This document shows, in pieces, positions 45,434 through 55,095 of a DNA stretch of 64,000 bases (position 1 is the first letter of the stretch; each line of letters begins with the position of its first letter). Below the pieces are notes generated by a model. That model had not been told where the DNA came from. It searched no databases and worked only from the letters and a program-made list of their open reading frames with translations. Both the position numbers and the translations under genes were made by a program. This stretch comes from Candidatus Stramentimicrobium fermentans (GTDB lineage Bacteria; Atribacterota; Phoenicimicrobiia; Phoenicimicrobiales; Stramentimicrobiaceae): the NCBI GenBank assembly GCA_012520575.1, contig JAAYOB010000009.1, positions 20,831-84,830 on the forward strand. The letters run 5' to 3'.

Positions 45434-45486
45434 TATTTAGCACCTGCTTTATTTTTAGTATTTTGGGAAATATTAATATCCGATAA

Positions 45487-45720
45487 TTACAAATTACGCT
45501 GTAAGTTTTTTATCTCTTTTTCTAAATGTTTAATTTGCCTTTTTAAAATGTCTCTTTCCGTCTCTTCACCATCTTCCACTGTATCGCTCTTTGTCAATTC
45601 CTTCATACATGATTCAATCGCTCTTATTTCTTTTCTCTTCTCTTCAATCAAATCTTTAATAGAATGCGTATCATCTACATGGGAATAATAATGTTTTTTT
45701 TCATTCTTTTTAACGACCAC
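45487..45720 (-). CDS. Small charged coiled-coil protein, unrecognised
   Basis: A 77-residue hydrophilic protein with about 30% Lys plus Glu. From about residue 18 to the end it is predicted by eye to be two helices with heptad-like spacing (IKDLIEEKRKEIRAIESCMK; RDILKRQIKHLEKEIKNLQR). The start codon follows AAGGAGAG. It is 53 bases upstream of rpoZ in the same direction and shares its terminator. I do not recognise the family. Confidence 0.65.
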   Translation of the reverse strand: MVVKKNEKKHYYSHVDDTHSIKDLIEEKRKEIRAIESCMKELTKSDTVEDGEETERDILKRQIKHLEKEIKNLQRNL

Positions 45721-45878
45721 TTAAACTCTCCTTACAACCTTTCTTACTTTTTTAATATTTTAAAAATAGAATTGATTGACATAAGATTTCTAAAAAACCT
45801 ATGACACCTGTAGTAAAATAAAAGAATGCTTTGTGTGATATGGTAAAAAAATAATATCTATGTGAGCGGTTATCCTTG

Positions 45879-46532
45879 CTAAACCTCCATAACCTTTGCT
45901 ACCAGCTTTTCAATACCTATAGCAATCTTAGATATAGTAGGTCCTAACATATAAGCGGCTGTAGATACGATCTTGTGCTTGGGGTCATATACCATTTCAT
46001 CTACCCCGGAAATTACATGTACCGCACCCCAATCTTCTAATATCTTTGCAGTAGCAGGATCATTTCCAATAGTCAGTTCAGGATGAAATTTGCCTAAAAC
46101 TCTAGCCGCTAAAACAGGTGCTATACAGATAAACCCCTGAGGTTTTCCGGCTTCATGCATTTCTAAAATTATATTTGCTACATCTTGGTTAACCTGGCAA
46201 TTTTCATTTTTAAAGGCAAAATCACAAAGATTCTTTGCCACTCCAAATCCACCGGGAAATATGATACCATCAAGGGAATCTATTTCTAACTCTTGCAAAT
46301 CCCTAATTGCTCCTCTTGCTATTCGGGCAGCTTCTATTAGCATATTCCTATCTGTCCCCTCCTGAACTTTATCACTGTAGTGGTCAATGATATGCCATTG
46401 TGAAATGTTTGGTGCAAAACATTGTATTTCAGCACCTAACTTATCCAAAAAATATAGAGTTAGTGTTGCTTCGTGGATTTCACTGCCATCTTGTGAACCG
46501 CATCCGGCCAGGACAACACCGATTTTCTTCAT
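45879..46532 (-). CDS. elbB: ElbB-family isoprenoid biosynthesis glyoxalase (GATase1-like)
   Basis: A 217-residue DJ-1/PfpI-superfamily protein. VVLAGCGSQDGSEIHEATLT is the ElbB-specific start, DGIIFPGGFGVAKNLCDFA the oxyanion-hole region, and the nucleophile elbow cysteine is in GFICIAPVLAARVLG. ElbB has glyoxalase activity in vitro and is linked to isoprenoid production; its in vivo role is unsettled. It faces away from tetR. Confidence 0.92.
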   Translation of the reverse strand: MKKIGVVLAGCGSQDGSEIHEATLTLYFLDKLGAEIQCFAPNISQWHIIDHYSDKVQEGTDRNMLIEAARIARGAIRDLQELEIDSLDGIIFPGGFGVAKNLCDFAFKNENCQVNQDVANIILEMHEAGKPQGFICIAPVLAARVLGKFHPELTIGNDPATAKILEDWGAVHVISGVDEMVYDPKHKIVSTAAYMLGPTISKIAIGIEKLVAKVMEV

Positions 46533-46741
46533 ATTATTCGCTCCTTCCTATAAATTAGTTGGATAATATATTATTATCACATATCAACACTATATTATAA
46601 CCCAAATATTATTAAAATTAAATAACTGCCTGTAGAAAACCTACTAAAATTTTACATTAACCCGTAGAAAAATGATTTTTACAGGCTATATCTAAGTTTA
46701 TTTTTAAAATCGCTCTCAAAATCAATAGATAAAAAATAGTA

Positions 46742-46770
46742 TTGACAGATGGGTAATTATATTTTAGTAT
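46742..46770 (+). promoter_or_regulatory. Promoter of the tetR-MMPL unit
   Basis: TTGACA (46742-46747), a 17-base spacer and TAGTAT (46765-46770). The expected start of transcription is near 46778, where the inverted repeat described next begins. Confidence 0.6.
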
Positions 46771-46777
46771 ACCAATT

Positions 46778-46836
46778 AGGAAACTAATAAAACTATTTTG
46801 GTTTTTTCATTACTTGTTTGTATTTATTGGTTTCCT
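46778..46836 (+). promoter_or_regulatory. Inverted repeat, candidate TetR operator
   Basis: AGGAAACTAATA (46778-46789) and TATTGGTTTCCT (46825-46836) are inverted copies with one mismatch, 35 bases apart, just downstream of the promoter. The position suits an autorepression operator or a looping pair. Confidence 0.4.
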
Positions 46837-46979
46837 CAAAATAAATATTGTCGACTATAGCATAAATTTTAAATGGAATCTATATTATATACTCTTTAAG
46901 CAAGTTATTTTTGAATTATAATACAATACAGCTATATTTTTATCATCAGAATAGGAAGGGGATTTTTATTTTATTTAAA

Positions 46980-47579
46980 ATGAGAGATAGTTATGCCAAT
47001 CCCATAAAGAAAAGGATACTGACTGCAGCCAGAGAATACTTCTTTACACAGGGCTATTCCAGGGCAACTATGGATGATTTAGCTGCAGAACTACGCATGA
47101 GTAAAAAAACACTTTATCAATTTTTTGAAAGCAAACATTCTCTGCTGGAATCTGTGATTCGCGACTTTTTTCAGGATTTTCATGACAAAATCCATAAAAT
47201 CTTAGAAGGGGAAAAAAGTAAAAAAATAAGTGTGCTGAAACAGGTTATGTCCTTGGTACAGTCTCAGGTCTCACAATTTAATATATCAGCCTTTGAAGAT
47301 ATTCGGAAAAATGACCCGGAAGCATGGCAACTTATAAACCATCTGGAAGAAAAGCTTATTAATAGTGAATTAAAAAAGTTACTGCAAGAAGGGAAGAAAG
47401 AGGGTACGATTCATGAGGATATTGACCTTGACCTAATTGTTTTGATAATTCTCAATACCATCAAATCTGTTGTCATCCCACAAATAGTATCTCAGCTGTC
47501 CTATTCTACCGAAGAGGTAATCGATATGCTGGCCAAGATTGTTATGTATGGTATTGCCAAATCAGGGGATATAATCTAA
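46980..47579 (+). CDS. TetR/AcrR-family transcriptional regulator
   Basis: About 199 residues. The helix-turn-helix is KRILTAAREYFFTQGYSRAT followed by MDDLAAELRMSKKTLYQFFE, typical TetR. The C-terminal part carries a ligand-binding helical domain. ATG at 46980 is used here, but it is 18 bases from the only Shine-Dalgarno (GGAAGGGG). An in-frame ATT four codons upstream is six bases from it, and a longer frame opens with TTG at 46911. It lies directly upstream of the exporter genes, so it probably represses them. Confidence 0.88.
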   Translation: MRDSYANPIKKRILTAAREYFFTQGYSRATMDDLAAELRMSKKTLYQFFESKHSLLESVIRDFFQDFHDKIHKILEGEKSKKISVLKQVMSLVQSQVSQFNISAFEDIRKNDPEAWQLINHLEEKLINSELKKLLQEGKKEGTIHEDIDLDLIVLIILNTIKSVVIPQIVSQLSYSTEEVIDMLAKIVMYGIAKSGDII

Positions 47580-47691
47580 CATTGAGCTTGTTCGTTACAG
47601 CCCTTTAAAAAATTGTAAACAAGCAAGTTTAGTAAAAACAATTACATAAACATGGTATTAGATTAATACGCATTACAGGAGATGCAGTTAC

Positions 47692-50493
47692 ATGAATATA
47701 TTAGTACGGTTTATCAACAAGTATGCCAAACTCATTATTATCTTTGCAATAGCTATAACTATTCTGGGGATTACTCAGATTAAAAATTTGAAAGTAGAAG
47801 ATGATATTGCCAAATACCTTTCAGAAAATGATCCTGAAATAGTCTTTTTTCAAGAAGTATCTGACAAGTTTGGAAACATTGAAAAAAATGTTACCATGAT
47901 CTCCTTGGAATATCAGGACCTTTTTACCTTAGAAAACCTGCATCATTTTAAATTGATTTCAGATGAATTAGGAAAATCTGCTTATGTCTTATCTGTCGAT
48001 TCTTTCTTAAACATGCCCAAAATTATTGCCACCGATTATGGTCTGGAAGTGAAGGAATTTGTAGAAGTTTTTCCGGAAACAGAACAGGAAGTTCAAGAAC
48101 TTAAAAGAGCAGCTCAAGAGGATGATATGCTGAAGGGAACTTATTTATCGGAAAACGGTAATATTGCCCTACTGATGGTGGAGTCCCCACTCGATATACC
48201 TGCAGCTGAGTTAAGAAAAGAATTAGAGAAAGCAATAAACCAAAATATGGGCAATATAAATCATGTAGAATACTTCGGTTTACCGATAATGGAAGAGCAG
48301 ATTACCGACATGGCACGTGACAATATGTCCTTAGCACTCACAGCCACTATTGTGGTGTTGCTGCTACTATTTTATTGTTTCAAGAGTATACAGGGAACAC
48401 TTTTGCCCATCTTTTTATCTCTATTGGTCTCTTTATGGCTATTAAGCTTAGCGGCAGTCATAGGAAAGCCTGTTACCATCGTTGTTTCAGCAATCCCGGT
48501 ACTAATGATTGCTCTGGCAACCGCCTACGGCATACATTTCATTAGCCGCTATTATGAAGAAAGGCAGTCCCTTTCTCCTATAGAAGCCAATAACAAAACC
48601 ATTGCCTCCGTCTTTACTCCCATTCTCATGAGCGCCCTTACTACTATGGCGGGGTTTTTCTCTTTAGCCACTGTAGTTATAAAACCGATGACTGAATTTG
48701 GTATACTTTCCACTATCGGCATCTTTGTTGCCTTTTTGCTTTCCATATTCTTATTGGGTGCAATATTCAGCGTTATCGTCCCTAAAAAAGTACCTAAAAA
48801 TTTTTCCTATCAAGCTAACGACTTGACAACTAAAGCACTGAAATTTACTGCTCAGAACATTTTTAACAAGAAAAAAATTATTTTTGTAATTATCTCTATT
48901 ATCCTGGTTATATCAGTCTTATTCTCATTACGGATCAAACCGGATTCCTCCATTGAAAATAGATTAGGAGTAAATAACCCCATTAGTATATCTTTAAATT
49001 ATTTAAAAGATAATTTTGGCGGTGCAGATTTTCTCTATGTCTATTTGACAGCAGATAATGTAAAGCATCCCTATATCTTAAGAAGTATGAACAAAATTCA
49101 AAACTATGCCAGCCATTCAGACCTTCTCTCCTACCCTTCTTCTATTACTACTTTTATAACGCAACTGAACAATGCTATGGAAAATAAAAATATTATTCCC
49201 TCTAATCCTGATAAAATTGATAATCTCTGGTTTTTTACCGGAGATAATGAATACCTGAATGCTATGGTAGCTGATGACGACCGGTCCACTATAGTACAGA
49301 TGCGCGCCCGAGATATGACTTCTTCCGCCATAGATAATGATATAGAGGGGTTAGAGGATTTTATTAATAGTATTCCTGATACTGTTAAAAGTATTGAACT
49401 ATCTTCTTTGTCGCCTTTAGAGCAAGAAAAATATCTGCCCTACATCGCCGATGATATTATCTCCTCTTGGCAAGCAAATAATATGGAAATTGAAGAATCG
49501 AAAGCAGAAGAGCTATTAAAAGAATTAATCGCAATTGCCCAAATGCCTTTACTTAAATTCTATTCTAATACCGATAGTTTTTTAGAAGAGGGATTACGTA
49601 TCTCGGCATTAGAGCTGGAGGATTTTGATATAGCAGCAAACACACTTAAACCTCTCCTTTCACGCTATTTAGAAAACTATACAGCAGGCAGCCAATTCGC
49701 AGAAAATCTGGCACAGGAATTAGATCTGAACCTGGATGATGCGCTCTACCTGAAAGAGATCCTGGACAGCTCCTTAGCCATAGTTGGAGAACGCGAAAAG
49801 ATTAGATATGCCCGGACTAATGTTGAGCAGATTATAGGCACACCATTGAATGAAAAGAATGCTGACTATCTCTGGTACCTTACTGATGAAGTTGTTTACC
49901 TGCCCGATGAGGAAGGAGATATGCATTTTTCCTTCCGCTTAACAGGTACTCCGGTTATTCTCAATGCAGTTAATGCCAGTGTTTTTCAGGGACAGACAAA
50001 GAGCATGATAACCGCCTTTATTGTAGTTTTTATTCTACTCATCTTACAGTTTGGCTCACTGGTAACCGGCTTATTAGCTATGGTTCCTATCTTTTGCACC
50101 ATATTAACCGCTTTTGGTATAATGGGAATAATCGGTATATCACTCAATATTGGGACTATGATGGTAGCCAGCATAGCAATTGGCGCCGGCATCGACTATA
50201 CTATACACTTTATAAATCGATATAAACAAGAACTAGCCATCAATAAAGACAATGATAGTGCAATTAAAAATACCCTTACCGGAACAGGAAGAGCTATTGT
50301 CTTTAACTCGCTCGCCGTTGCGGCAGGTGCCTTTGTGCTAACCCTTTCGGAAATAGATATGATTGCTGAATTTGCCGGGTTAATCGGGAGTGTAATGTTA
50401 ATAAGTGTTGTCTATACACTGCTCTTATTGCCATTACTTTTGCATCTTAATAATAACCACAGGCATTTAGCAAAACAGCCATCAAAAAATTAA
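47692..50493 (+). CDS. MMPL/RND-superfamily exporter
   Basis: A 933-residue membrane protein with two halves of six helices each: one helix near residue 15, five clustered at about 215-360, one near 395, five at about 765-920. Large loops lie outside the cytosol. Motifs ATAYGIHFISRYYEE and IAIGAGIDYTIHFINRYKQE are the GxxxDY/H-type segments of the hydrophobe/amphiphile RND group. It is the COG1033 type, often paired with an LolA-like lipoprotein-sorting protein, as here. It likely exports lipids or hydrophobic compounds across the inner membrane. Confidence 0.92.
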   Translation: MNILVRFINKYAKLIIIFAIAITILGITQIKNLKVEDDIAKYLSENDPEIVFFQEVSDKFGNIEKNVTMISLEYQDLFTLENLHHFKLISDELGKSAYVLSVDSFLNMPKIIATDYGLEVKEFVEVFPETEQEVQELKRAAQEDDMLKGTYLSENGNIALLMVESPLDIPAAELRKELEKAINQNMGNINHVEYFGLPIMEEQITDMARDNMSLALTATIVVLLLLFYCFKSIQGTLLPIFLSLLVSLWLLSLAAVIGKPVTIVVSAIPVLMIALATAYGIHFISRYYEERQSLSPIEANNKTIASVFTPILMSALTTMAGFFSLATVVIKPMTEFGILSTIGIFVAFLLSIFLLGAIFSVIVPKKVPKNFSYQANDLTTKALKFTAQNIFNKKKIIFVIISIILVISVLFSLRIKPDSSIENRLGVNNPISISLNYLKDNFGGADFLYVYLTADNVKHPYILRSMNKIQNYASHSDLLSYPSSITTFITQLNNAMENKNIIPSNPDKIDNLWFFTGDNEYLNAMVADDDRSTIVQMRARDMTSSAIDNDIEGLEDFINSIPDTVKSIELSSLSPLEQEKYLPYIADDIISSWQANNMEIEESKAEELLKELIAIAQMPLLKFYSNTDSFLEEGLRISALELEDFDIAANTLKPLLSRYLENYTAGSQFAENLAQELDLNLDDALYLKEILDSSLAIVGEREKIRYARTNVEQIIGTPLNEKNADYLWYLTDEVVYLPDEEGDMHFSFRLTGTPVILNAVNASVFQGQTKSMITAFIVVFILLILQFGSLVTGLLAMVPIFCTILTAFGIMGIIGISLNIGTMMVASIAIGAGIDYTIHFINRYKQELAINKDNDSAIKNTLTGTGRAIVFNSLAVAAGAFVLTLSEIDMIAEFAGLIGSVMLISVVYTLLLLPLLLHLNNNHRHLAKQPSKN

Positions 50494-50579
50494 TTTTTAA
50501 TTCAATATATATGAAAAATAAAAAGGGAATTACTATATTCGAATAGCCGGTAAGTAATTTTTTAAACAAGGAGGATTTT

Positions 50580-51365
50580 ATGATTGTTTTGAAAAAATTT
50601 ACCAATCTCTTCTTACTTTCTGTTCTGGTTATTATTCTTAGTATTTCTGGTATTAGCGTTTATAGTGAACAGCTTACCGTTGATGAGATTATCGATAGAG
50701 TAAAAGAGAATCAGGTTGAATCGAAAAACAGTAAAATGCAGGCCGAAATGGTTATTATCGATAAAAATGGCAAATCGGAAACTAGAGAAATGCTTATGTA
50801 TCAGAAGGAAGAAGATGATAAGATGAGCATATTAATGCGTTTTTTGGCACCTAAAAATGTAGAGGGAGTTACCCTCTTAAGTGCCGATGGCGGAGATAAG
50901 ATATACCTCTATATGCCCGCCTATCAAAAGCCGCGCAGAATCGCCGGTGCTTCCAAAAAAGAAAGCTTCATGGGAACCGATTTCTCCTATGAAGACCTGG
51001 GCATGGACTATCAGAGCGATGAATATGAAAAAAAGATTTTAAAAGAGACAGAGACACTGTACTCCATTGAGGTAATTCCTACCGGTGAAGATATTTCTTA
51101 CAGCAAATTTATGCTTTCGGTAGACAAAGAACTATTTTATATGGAAAAAGTAGAATTTTATAGTTTAGAGGGAGAGCATACCAAATCGCTGGCAATTCAA
51201 GAGATTAAAGTCGATGAAAACAATAAAATTACACCAACAAAAATAGAAATAACCAATCTTATAGATAATCATAGAACCACTTTAAATATTAAAGAGATCG
51301 AATATGACCTCGACCTTCCCGGTGACTTTTTCTCTCTCCGTACCATGCAAAAACCTAAATTATAG
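50580..51365 (+). CDS. LolA-like outer-membrane lipoprotein-sorting protein
   Basis: 261 residues with a signal peptide (about 1-29). EQLTVDEIIDRVKENQVESK, then FLAPKNVEGVTLLSADGGDK and MPAYQKPRRIAGASKKESFM, are conserved in the COG2834 group that accompanies MMPL exporters. The fold is a half-barrel that binds acyl chains in the periplasm. The ATG follows AAGGAGG. It sits between the exporter and an outer-membrane protein with gaps of 86 and 38 bases. Confidence 0.9.
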   Translation: MIVLKKFTNLFLLSVLVIILSISGISVYSEQLTVDEIIDRVKENQVESKNSKMQAEMVIIDKNGKSETREMLMYQKEEDDKMSILMRFLAPKNVEGVTLLSADGGDKIYLYMPAYQKPRRIAGASKKESFMGTDFSYEDLGMDYQSDEYEKKILKETETLYSIEVIPTGEDISYSKFMLSVDKELFYMEKVEFYSLEGEHTKSLAIQEIKVDENNKITPTKIEITNLIDNHRTTLNIKEIEYDLDLPGDFFSLRTMQKPKL

Positions 51366-51403
51366 TTCAATTATTGAGAAATACGTTCTGGAGGAGATAC
51401 TAA

Positions 51404-52660
51404 ATGCTTAAAACAAAGGTAAATCATTATACACTAACCGTTATACTCTTTTTATCTTTATTTATTATTTTGTCTCAACCTGTCTTGGCCTTCGATACTA
51501 CACAGGCCTTACTATACGAGGGCTCCTATTCACTGAATGAACAAATTTTTGACCATACCATTACCCTGAAAGTGGACTATGTACAAGACCTTTGGAGTGA
51601 TGTTTATCTGCAGGGAGATTTAATAATTAGAGCTAGCAATAAAAAATATTCCAATCCGATAATATTTTTCCCCAATGAACTTTACTTAAACGCCTATGAT
51701 GTTGTAGAAAATTTAGATCTCAAAGCGGGAATTATTACAACCAGATGGGGGGCAGCTGATTTTTTCAGCCCTCTGGATAACTTAAACCCCTCTCCTCCCA
51801 GTCTATCATTAACTGATAATCAGGATAAGATGGGGGTACTTGGAATCAGTGCAACATACTATATAGACAGTCTCACCAGCCTGCAAGGGGCTTTCTACCC
51901 GATATTTATAGCCTCACCCTACCCGGATGAATACTTACAGGATTCTTATCTGGCACAATTTAGTCCTCTCTACCATATGCAGGGTATTAGTATTGAAGGA
52001 GTGGAGCTATCTTACCAACCGGCAGATGATTTTGTCTGGGGATTGCAATTGAGTCACGCCTTCCCTGCCTTCGATGTTGCCCTAAGCTACTACCATGGTT
52101 ATTATACTGACCCTTTCCCGGCCAATCTTGATTTAGCCTTAAATCCCTCCGGTAATATTCTAAAACTGACTCTGGGATACCCGGCCAAACAGGTGATAGG
52201 GCTTCAATTCCAGGGTGATTTTCCCGGTATTGATGGGGCTACATTGAGAGGAGATTTGGCTTATATTATTCCCGAAAAATGGATTTTTCAGGGAGAAAAT
52301 CTGTTGGAAAAACCTTATATGAAAGCAGTACTGAGCGCTGATTACACTACGGACTCGAATATCTATTTAAATGGCGGCTTTATCTATGGACTTCCCTTTG
52401 AAAACGGAGATCAATGTTCATCATATTTGTACCTCCATGCTGATAAGCAGATTACCAATACTGATTTTACTCCGCAATATACTTTCGTTCTAAGCTTAGA
52501 GGATATGAGTATGGCTAATGTCATCGGCTTAGATTATCAGGTAAGCGAAAATATACTTGCCTCTCTCTCCTATGTTTTTGTTTTAGGGGGTACTGATTCT
52601 AAGCTGGGCATTTTAAAGCTTTCTGAAGGAATCTTTTTCTCCTTAGAGTGGCTTTTTTAA
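51404..52660 (+). CDS. Outer-membrane beta-barrel protein of the MMPL operon
   Basis: 418 residues with a signal peptide ending near VLA-FD (about 30) and many amphipathic strands, ending FFSLEWLF with terminal Phe. NLDLKAGIITTRWGAADFFS and PLDNLNPSPPSLS match the family of barrels found beside LolA-like and MMPL genes (DUF1302-like pattern). It probably completes a trans-envelope route: exporter, periplasmic carrier, outer-membrane barrel. The strong hairpin after it ends the operon. Confidence 0.8.
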   Translation: MLKTKVNHYTLTVILFLSLFIILSQPVLAFDTTQALLYEGSYSLNEQIFDHTITLKVDYVQDLWSDVYLQGDLIIRASNKKYSNPIIFFPNELYLNAYDVVENLDLKAGIITTRWGAADFFSPLDNLNPSPPSLSLTDNQDKMGVLGISATYYIDSLTSLQGAFYPIFIASPYPDEYLQDSYLAQFSPLYHMQGISIEGVELSYQPADDFVWGLQLSHAFPAFDVALSYYHGYYTDPFPANLDLALNPSGNILKLTLGYPAKQVIGLQFQGDFPGIDGATLRGDLAYIIPEKWIFQGENLLEKPYMKAVLSADYTTDSNIYLNGGFIYGLPFENGDQCSSYLYLHADKQITNTDFTPQYTFVLSLEDMSMANVIGLDYQVSENILASLSYVFVLGGTDSKLGILKLSEGIFFSLEWLF

Positions 52661-52697
52661 AATAAAGAATATATGATTCTTGCTCTAAAATAGACCA

Positions 52698-52735
52698 GAA
52701 AAAGCATTATTTCTATTCGGAAATAATGCTTTTTC
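52698..52735 (+). terminator. Bidirectional terminator overlapping a coding end
   Basis: A 15-base perfect stem (52698-52712 with 52721-52735) ends in a T run on the plus strand. The right arm encodes the last residues of the convergent flavin reductase, and that gene's TAG stop (52715..52713) lies in the loop. Confidence 0.8.
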
Positions 52736-53288
52736 CTATCTTGTAGCTTCTTCCTAAATAATCCCCTCTGCCATAATATTCTCCCGCTTCCGGCGTATAT
52801 AGAATCGGGTCCAACTTTCCGGTATCTATCTTACCCCGCTCATCCAACAGATAGTCTTCAGCTTTAATATCTAAAATTTCTCCTACAAACTCTGTGTGAA
52901 CACCAATTTCCAGTGTATGAATTACCTTACACTCTAAAACCAGGGGGAACTCTTTGCCATACGGCGCATCTACTAAATCGCTCTTAATGGGAGTAATACC
53001 GGACATTTCAAATTTATCGTGCTTCTCACCTGAAATAAGACCATAAAAATCAGCTTCTTTCACTCTGTCACCGAACAAAATGTTTACAGTGAAAGCCTGC
53101 CGAGCAAGAATATTGTGGTAGGAATAGCGATTCTTTCTTAAGGAAATATTGACACAGGGGGGTTCAGAGCAACATATTCCGCCCCAGGCAACAGTGGCTA
53201 AATTCGGCCTCTCCTTCCGGTCATAGCTGCCAATAACTAATAATGGAACTGCACCAAGAAATGTTTTTGCTCCAATTGATTTTTTCAT
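52713..53288 (-). CDS. Flavin reductase-like (FMN-binding split barrel) protein
   Basis: 191 residues. VPLLVIGSYDRKERPNLATV with AWGGICCSEPPCVNISLRKN is the FMN-binding start, and FTVNILFG the next core strand. Family members reduce flavins with NAD(P)H or act as unspecialised flavoproteins. The final codons of the gene form one arm of the terminator hairpin. The Shine-Dalgarno AAGGAG precedes the ATG. It is monocistronic. Confidence 0.87.
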   Translation of the reverse strand: MKKSIGAKTFLGAVPLLVIGSYDRKERPNLATVAWGGICCSEPPCVNISLRKNRYSYHNILARQAFTVNILFGDRVKEADFYGLISGEKHDKFEMSGITPIKSDLVDAPYGKEFPLVLECKVIHTLEIGVHTEFVGEILDIKAEDYLLDERGKIDTGKLDPILYTPEAGEYYGRGDYLGRSYKIGKSIISE

Positions 53289-53401
53289 GAATATACTCCT
53301 TATAAATAAACTAATTCAGCATTCATACAAATCTTTGTCATGATACTTTCTTTAATTTTACTAAAACAATTTAGTTTTTTCTACCTCATTCTATCGAGTT
53401 A

Positions 53402-53410
53402 TGCTATAAT
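53402..53410 (+). promoter_or_regulatory. Extended -10 promoter element upstream of the TraB gene
   Basis: TGCTATAAT fits the TGnTATAAT extended -10 pattern. No good -35 is seen, which extended elements tolerate. Transcription would start about 135 bases before the gene. Confidence 0.45.
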
Positions 53411-53551
53411 ATTTGATACTGTTTTGAACAGCTAAGCATTTTAAAAAATTTAGTTGTTCTGAAATGTCTTTAAAGCATAGCATATTATTATTATTATTGA
53501 TTAAGATTTTCTGACAGATAAAAATGAGCTAAAAAAACAAGGAGCAGAATT

Positions 53552-54724
53552 TTGTTAAACAGCAAGGATATTCATCGTATAGCTCTTGAGAGTAAAGATA
53601 TTTATCTAATAGGTACTGCCCATATTTCTAAGACCAGTGCTGAAACGGTAAAAAACTTTATTGTAGAAGAAAAACCTGATTCTGTTTGCGTAGAATTATG
53701 CCAGTCACGCTATCAATCTCTAACAGACCCCGATAAGTGGAAAAATACGGATATAATTACCCTTATCAAACAGAAAAAAACACTCTTATTACTGGTTAAT
53801 CTGATACTCTCTGCTTTTCAGAAGAGATTAGCAAGTAAATTAGGGCTCAATCCGGGGCAAGAGATGATTGAAGCAATCAATGCAGCTAAAGAGAATAATA
53901 TTAATCTGGTTTTAGCAGACCGGGATATACAGATAACCTTTACCAGAATTTGGAAAAAACTGGGTTTTTTCGGCAAGTTGAAACTCTTTTTTATGCTGAT
54001 ACTGAGTATATTCTCCAATGAAGAGATTACTGAGGAAGAGATTGAAAAACTGAAATCTGAAGATGTACTCACCGCTGCCCTGAATGAACTGGCAGTTTCT
54101 TTCCCACGGCTAAAGAGCACCTTAATTGATGAAAGAGATCAATATCTGGCAGAAAAAATAAAAAATGCCCCCGGTAATAGAATTGTTGCTGTGGTCGGCG
54201 CGGGACATATTCCCGGTATAAAAGAAGAAATTCATAAAGAGCACGATTTAACTGCCTTAACCTTTATTCCCAAAAGCTCTCCCTGGCTAAAATGGATTTT
54301 TTGGGGAATCCCTATTGCTATTATCATTCTAATTATTTCTACCTTTCGAGTCTCCACTCCGAGTGGAGTAGAACAACTGCTGCAATGGACCATCTGGCAC
54401 GGCACTTTAGCTGCATTGGGTGCCATTATTGCCACTGCACACCCTCTGGCTATCCTGACCGCTTTTTTAGCGGCGCCCTTCACCTCTTTAAATCCATTAC
54501 TTGCGGCAGGCTGGTTTGCCGGTATAGTGGAGGCACTGGTAAAAAAACCCAAGGTAGAGGATTTTGAAAACCTGGGGAGCATTGTTACCTTTGGAGATTT
54601 CTTTCGCAATAGAATCACTAAGATATTGCTGGTGGTGGCTTTAGCTAATTTAGGCAGCTCACTGGGGACCTTTATTGGCGGAGCAAAAGTAGTACAGATA
54701 TTTGTAGATACCTTGTTTCATTAA
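53552..54724 (+). CDS. TraB/GumN-family membrane protein
   Basis: 390 residues. The TraB domain (about 1-230) has IGTAHISKTSAETVKNFI, DSVCVELCQSRYQSL and AVVGAGHIPGIKEEI, which carry the conserved His and Glu positions. The C-terminal third has four to five membrane helices (IFWGIPIAIIILIIST onward), with the proline- and alanine-rich AHPLAILTAFLAAPFTSLNP. It is the pheromone-shutdown-like form known from archaea and bacteria; a peptidase-like role is suspected, not proven. The start is TTG after AAGGAG. Confidence 0.9.
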   Translation: MLNSKDIHRIALESKDIYLIGTAHISKTSAETVKNFIVEEKPDSVCVELCQSRYQSLTDPDKWKNTDIITLIKQKKTLLLLVNLILSAFQKRLASKLGLNPGQEMIEAINAAKENNINLVLADRDIQITFTRIWKKLGFFGKLKLFFMLILSIFSNEEITEEEIEKLKSEDVLTAALNELAVSFPRLKSTLIDERDQYLAEKIKNAPGNRIVAVVGAGHIPGIKEEIHKEHDLTALTFIPKSSPWLKWIFWGIPIAIIILIISTFRVSTPSGVEQLLQWTIWHGTLAALGAIIATAHPLAILTAFLAAPFTSLNPLLAAGWFAGIVEALVKKPKVEDFENLGSIVTFGDFFRNRITKILLVVALANLGSSLGTFIGGAKVVQIFVDTLFH

Positions 54725-55030
54725 TTAAAAATTATTTTTTATAAATCTGCTATCCTACTCCCTCATTTACCCTAAAGAAACTATACTTCATAGCTGCAAT
54801 GCGAGCTCAGCAGAAAGCAGAAGTTACTCCTCCCCTCTGCCTTACTGTTTTATTGTTTTATTTAATAGAATGAATTATTCTTGGCGGTTTAGAATATTTT
54901 CAAATAAGCATTAAAAATTTTCTTATGGCGTTAAACTTATTTTTAGCAGTTAGATGTATTTACAACTTTTAAAATATGTTTATTGGAAGCTATACTAAAA
55001 TACAGCTACTTATAATAAAATTCAATTTAA
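54725..55030. other. Intergenic region between traB-like and hsp20 genes (convergent)
   Basis: AT-rich sequence; apart from the hsp20 terminator at its right end I see no gene, RNA or clear repeat. Confidence 0.4.
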
Positions 55031-55034
55031 ATGA

Positions 55035-55071
55035 AAAGGGGCAGCAAGCGGATAACGCCTGTTGCCCCTTT
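55035..55071 (-). terminator. Rho-independent terminator of hsp20
   Basis: A 16-base stem with G-U pairs (55035-55050 with 55056-55071), rich in G/C at its core (GGGGCAGCAAGCG against CGCCTGTTGCCCC). It lies 25 bases after the hsp20 stop, and the minus-strand side ends in T residues. Confidence 0.75.
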
Positions 55072-55095
55072 CCACTATTTTTAGTATAACACTAA

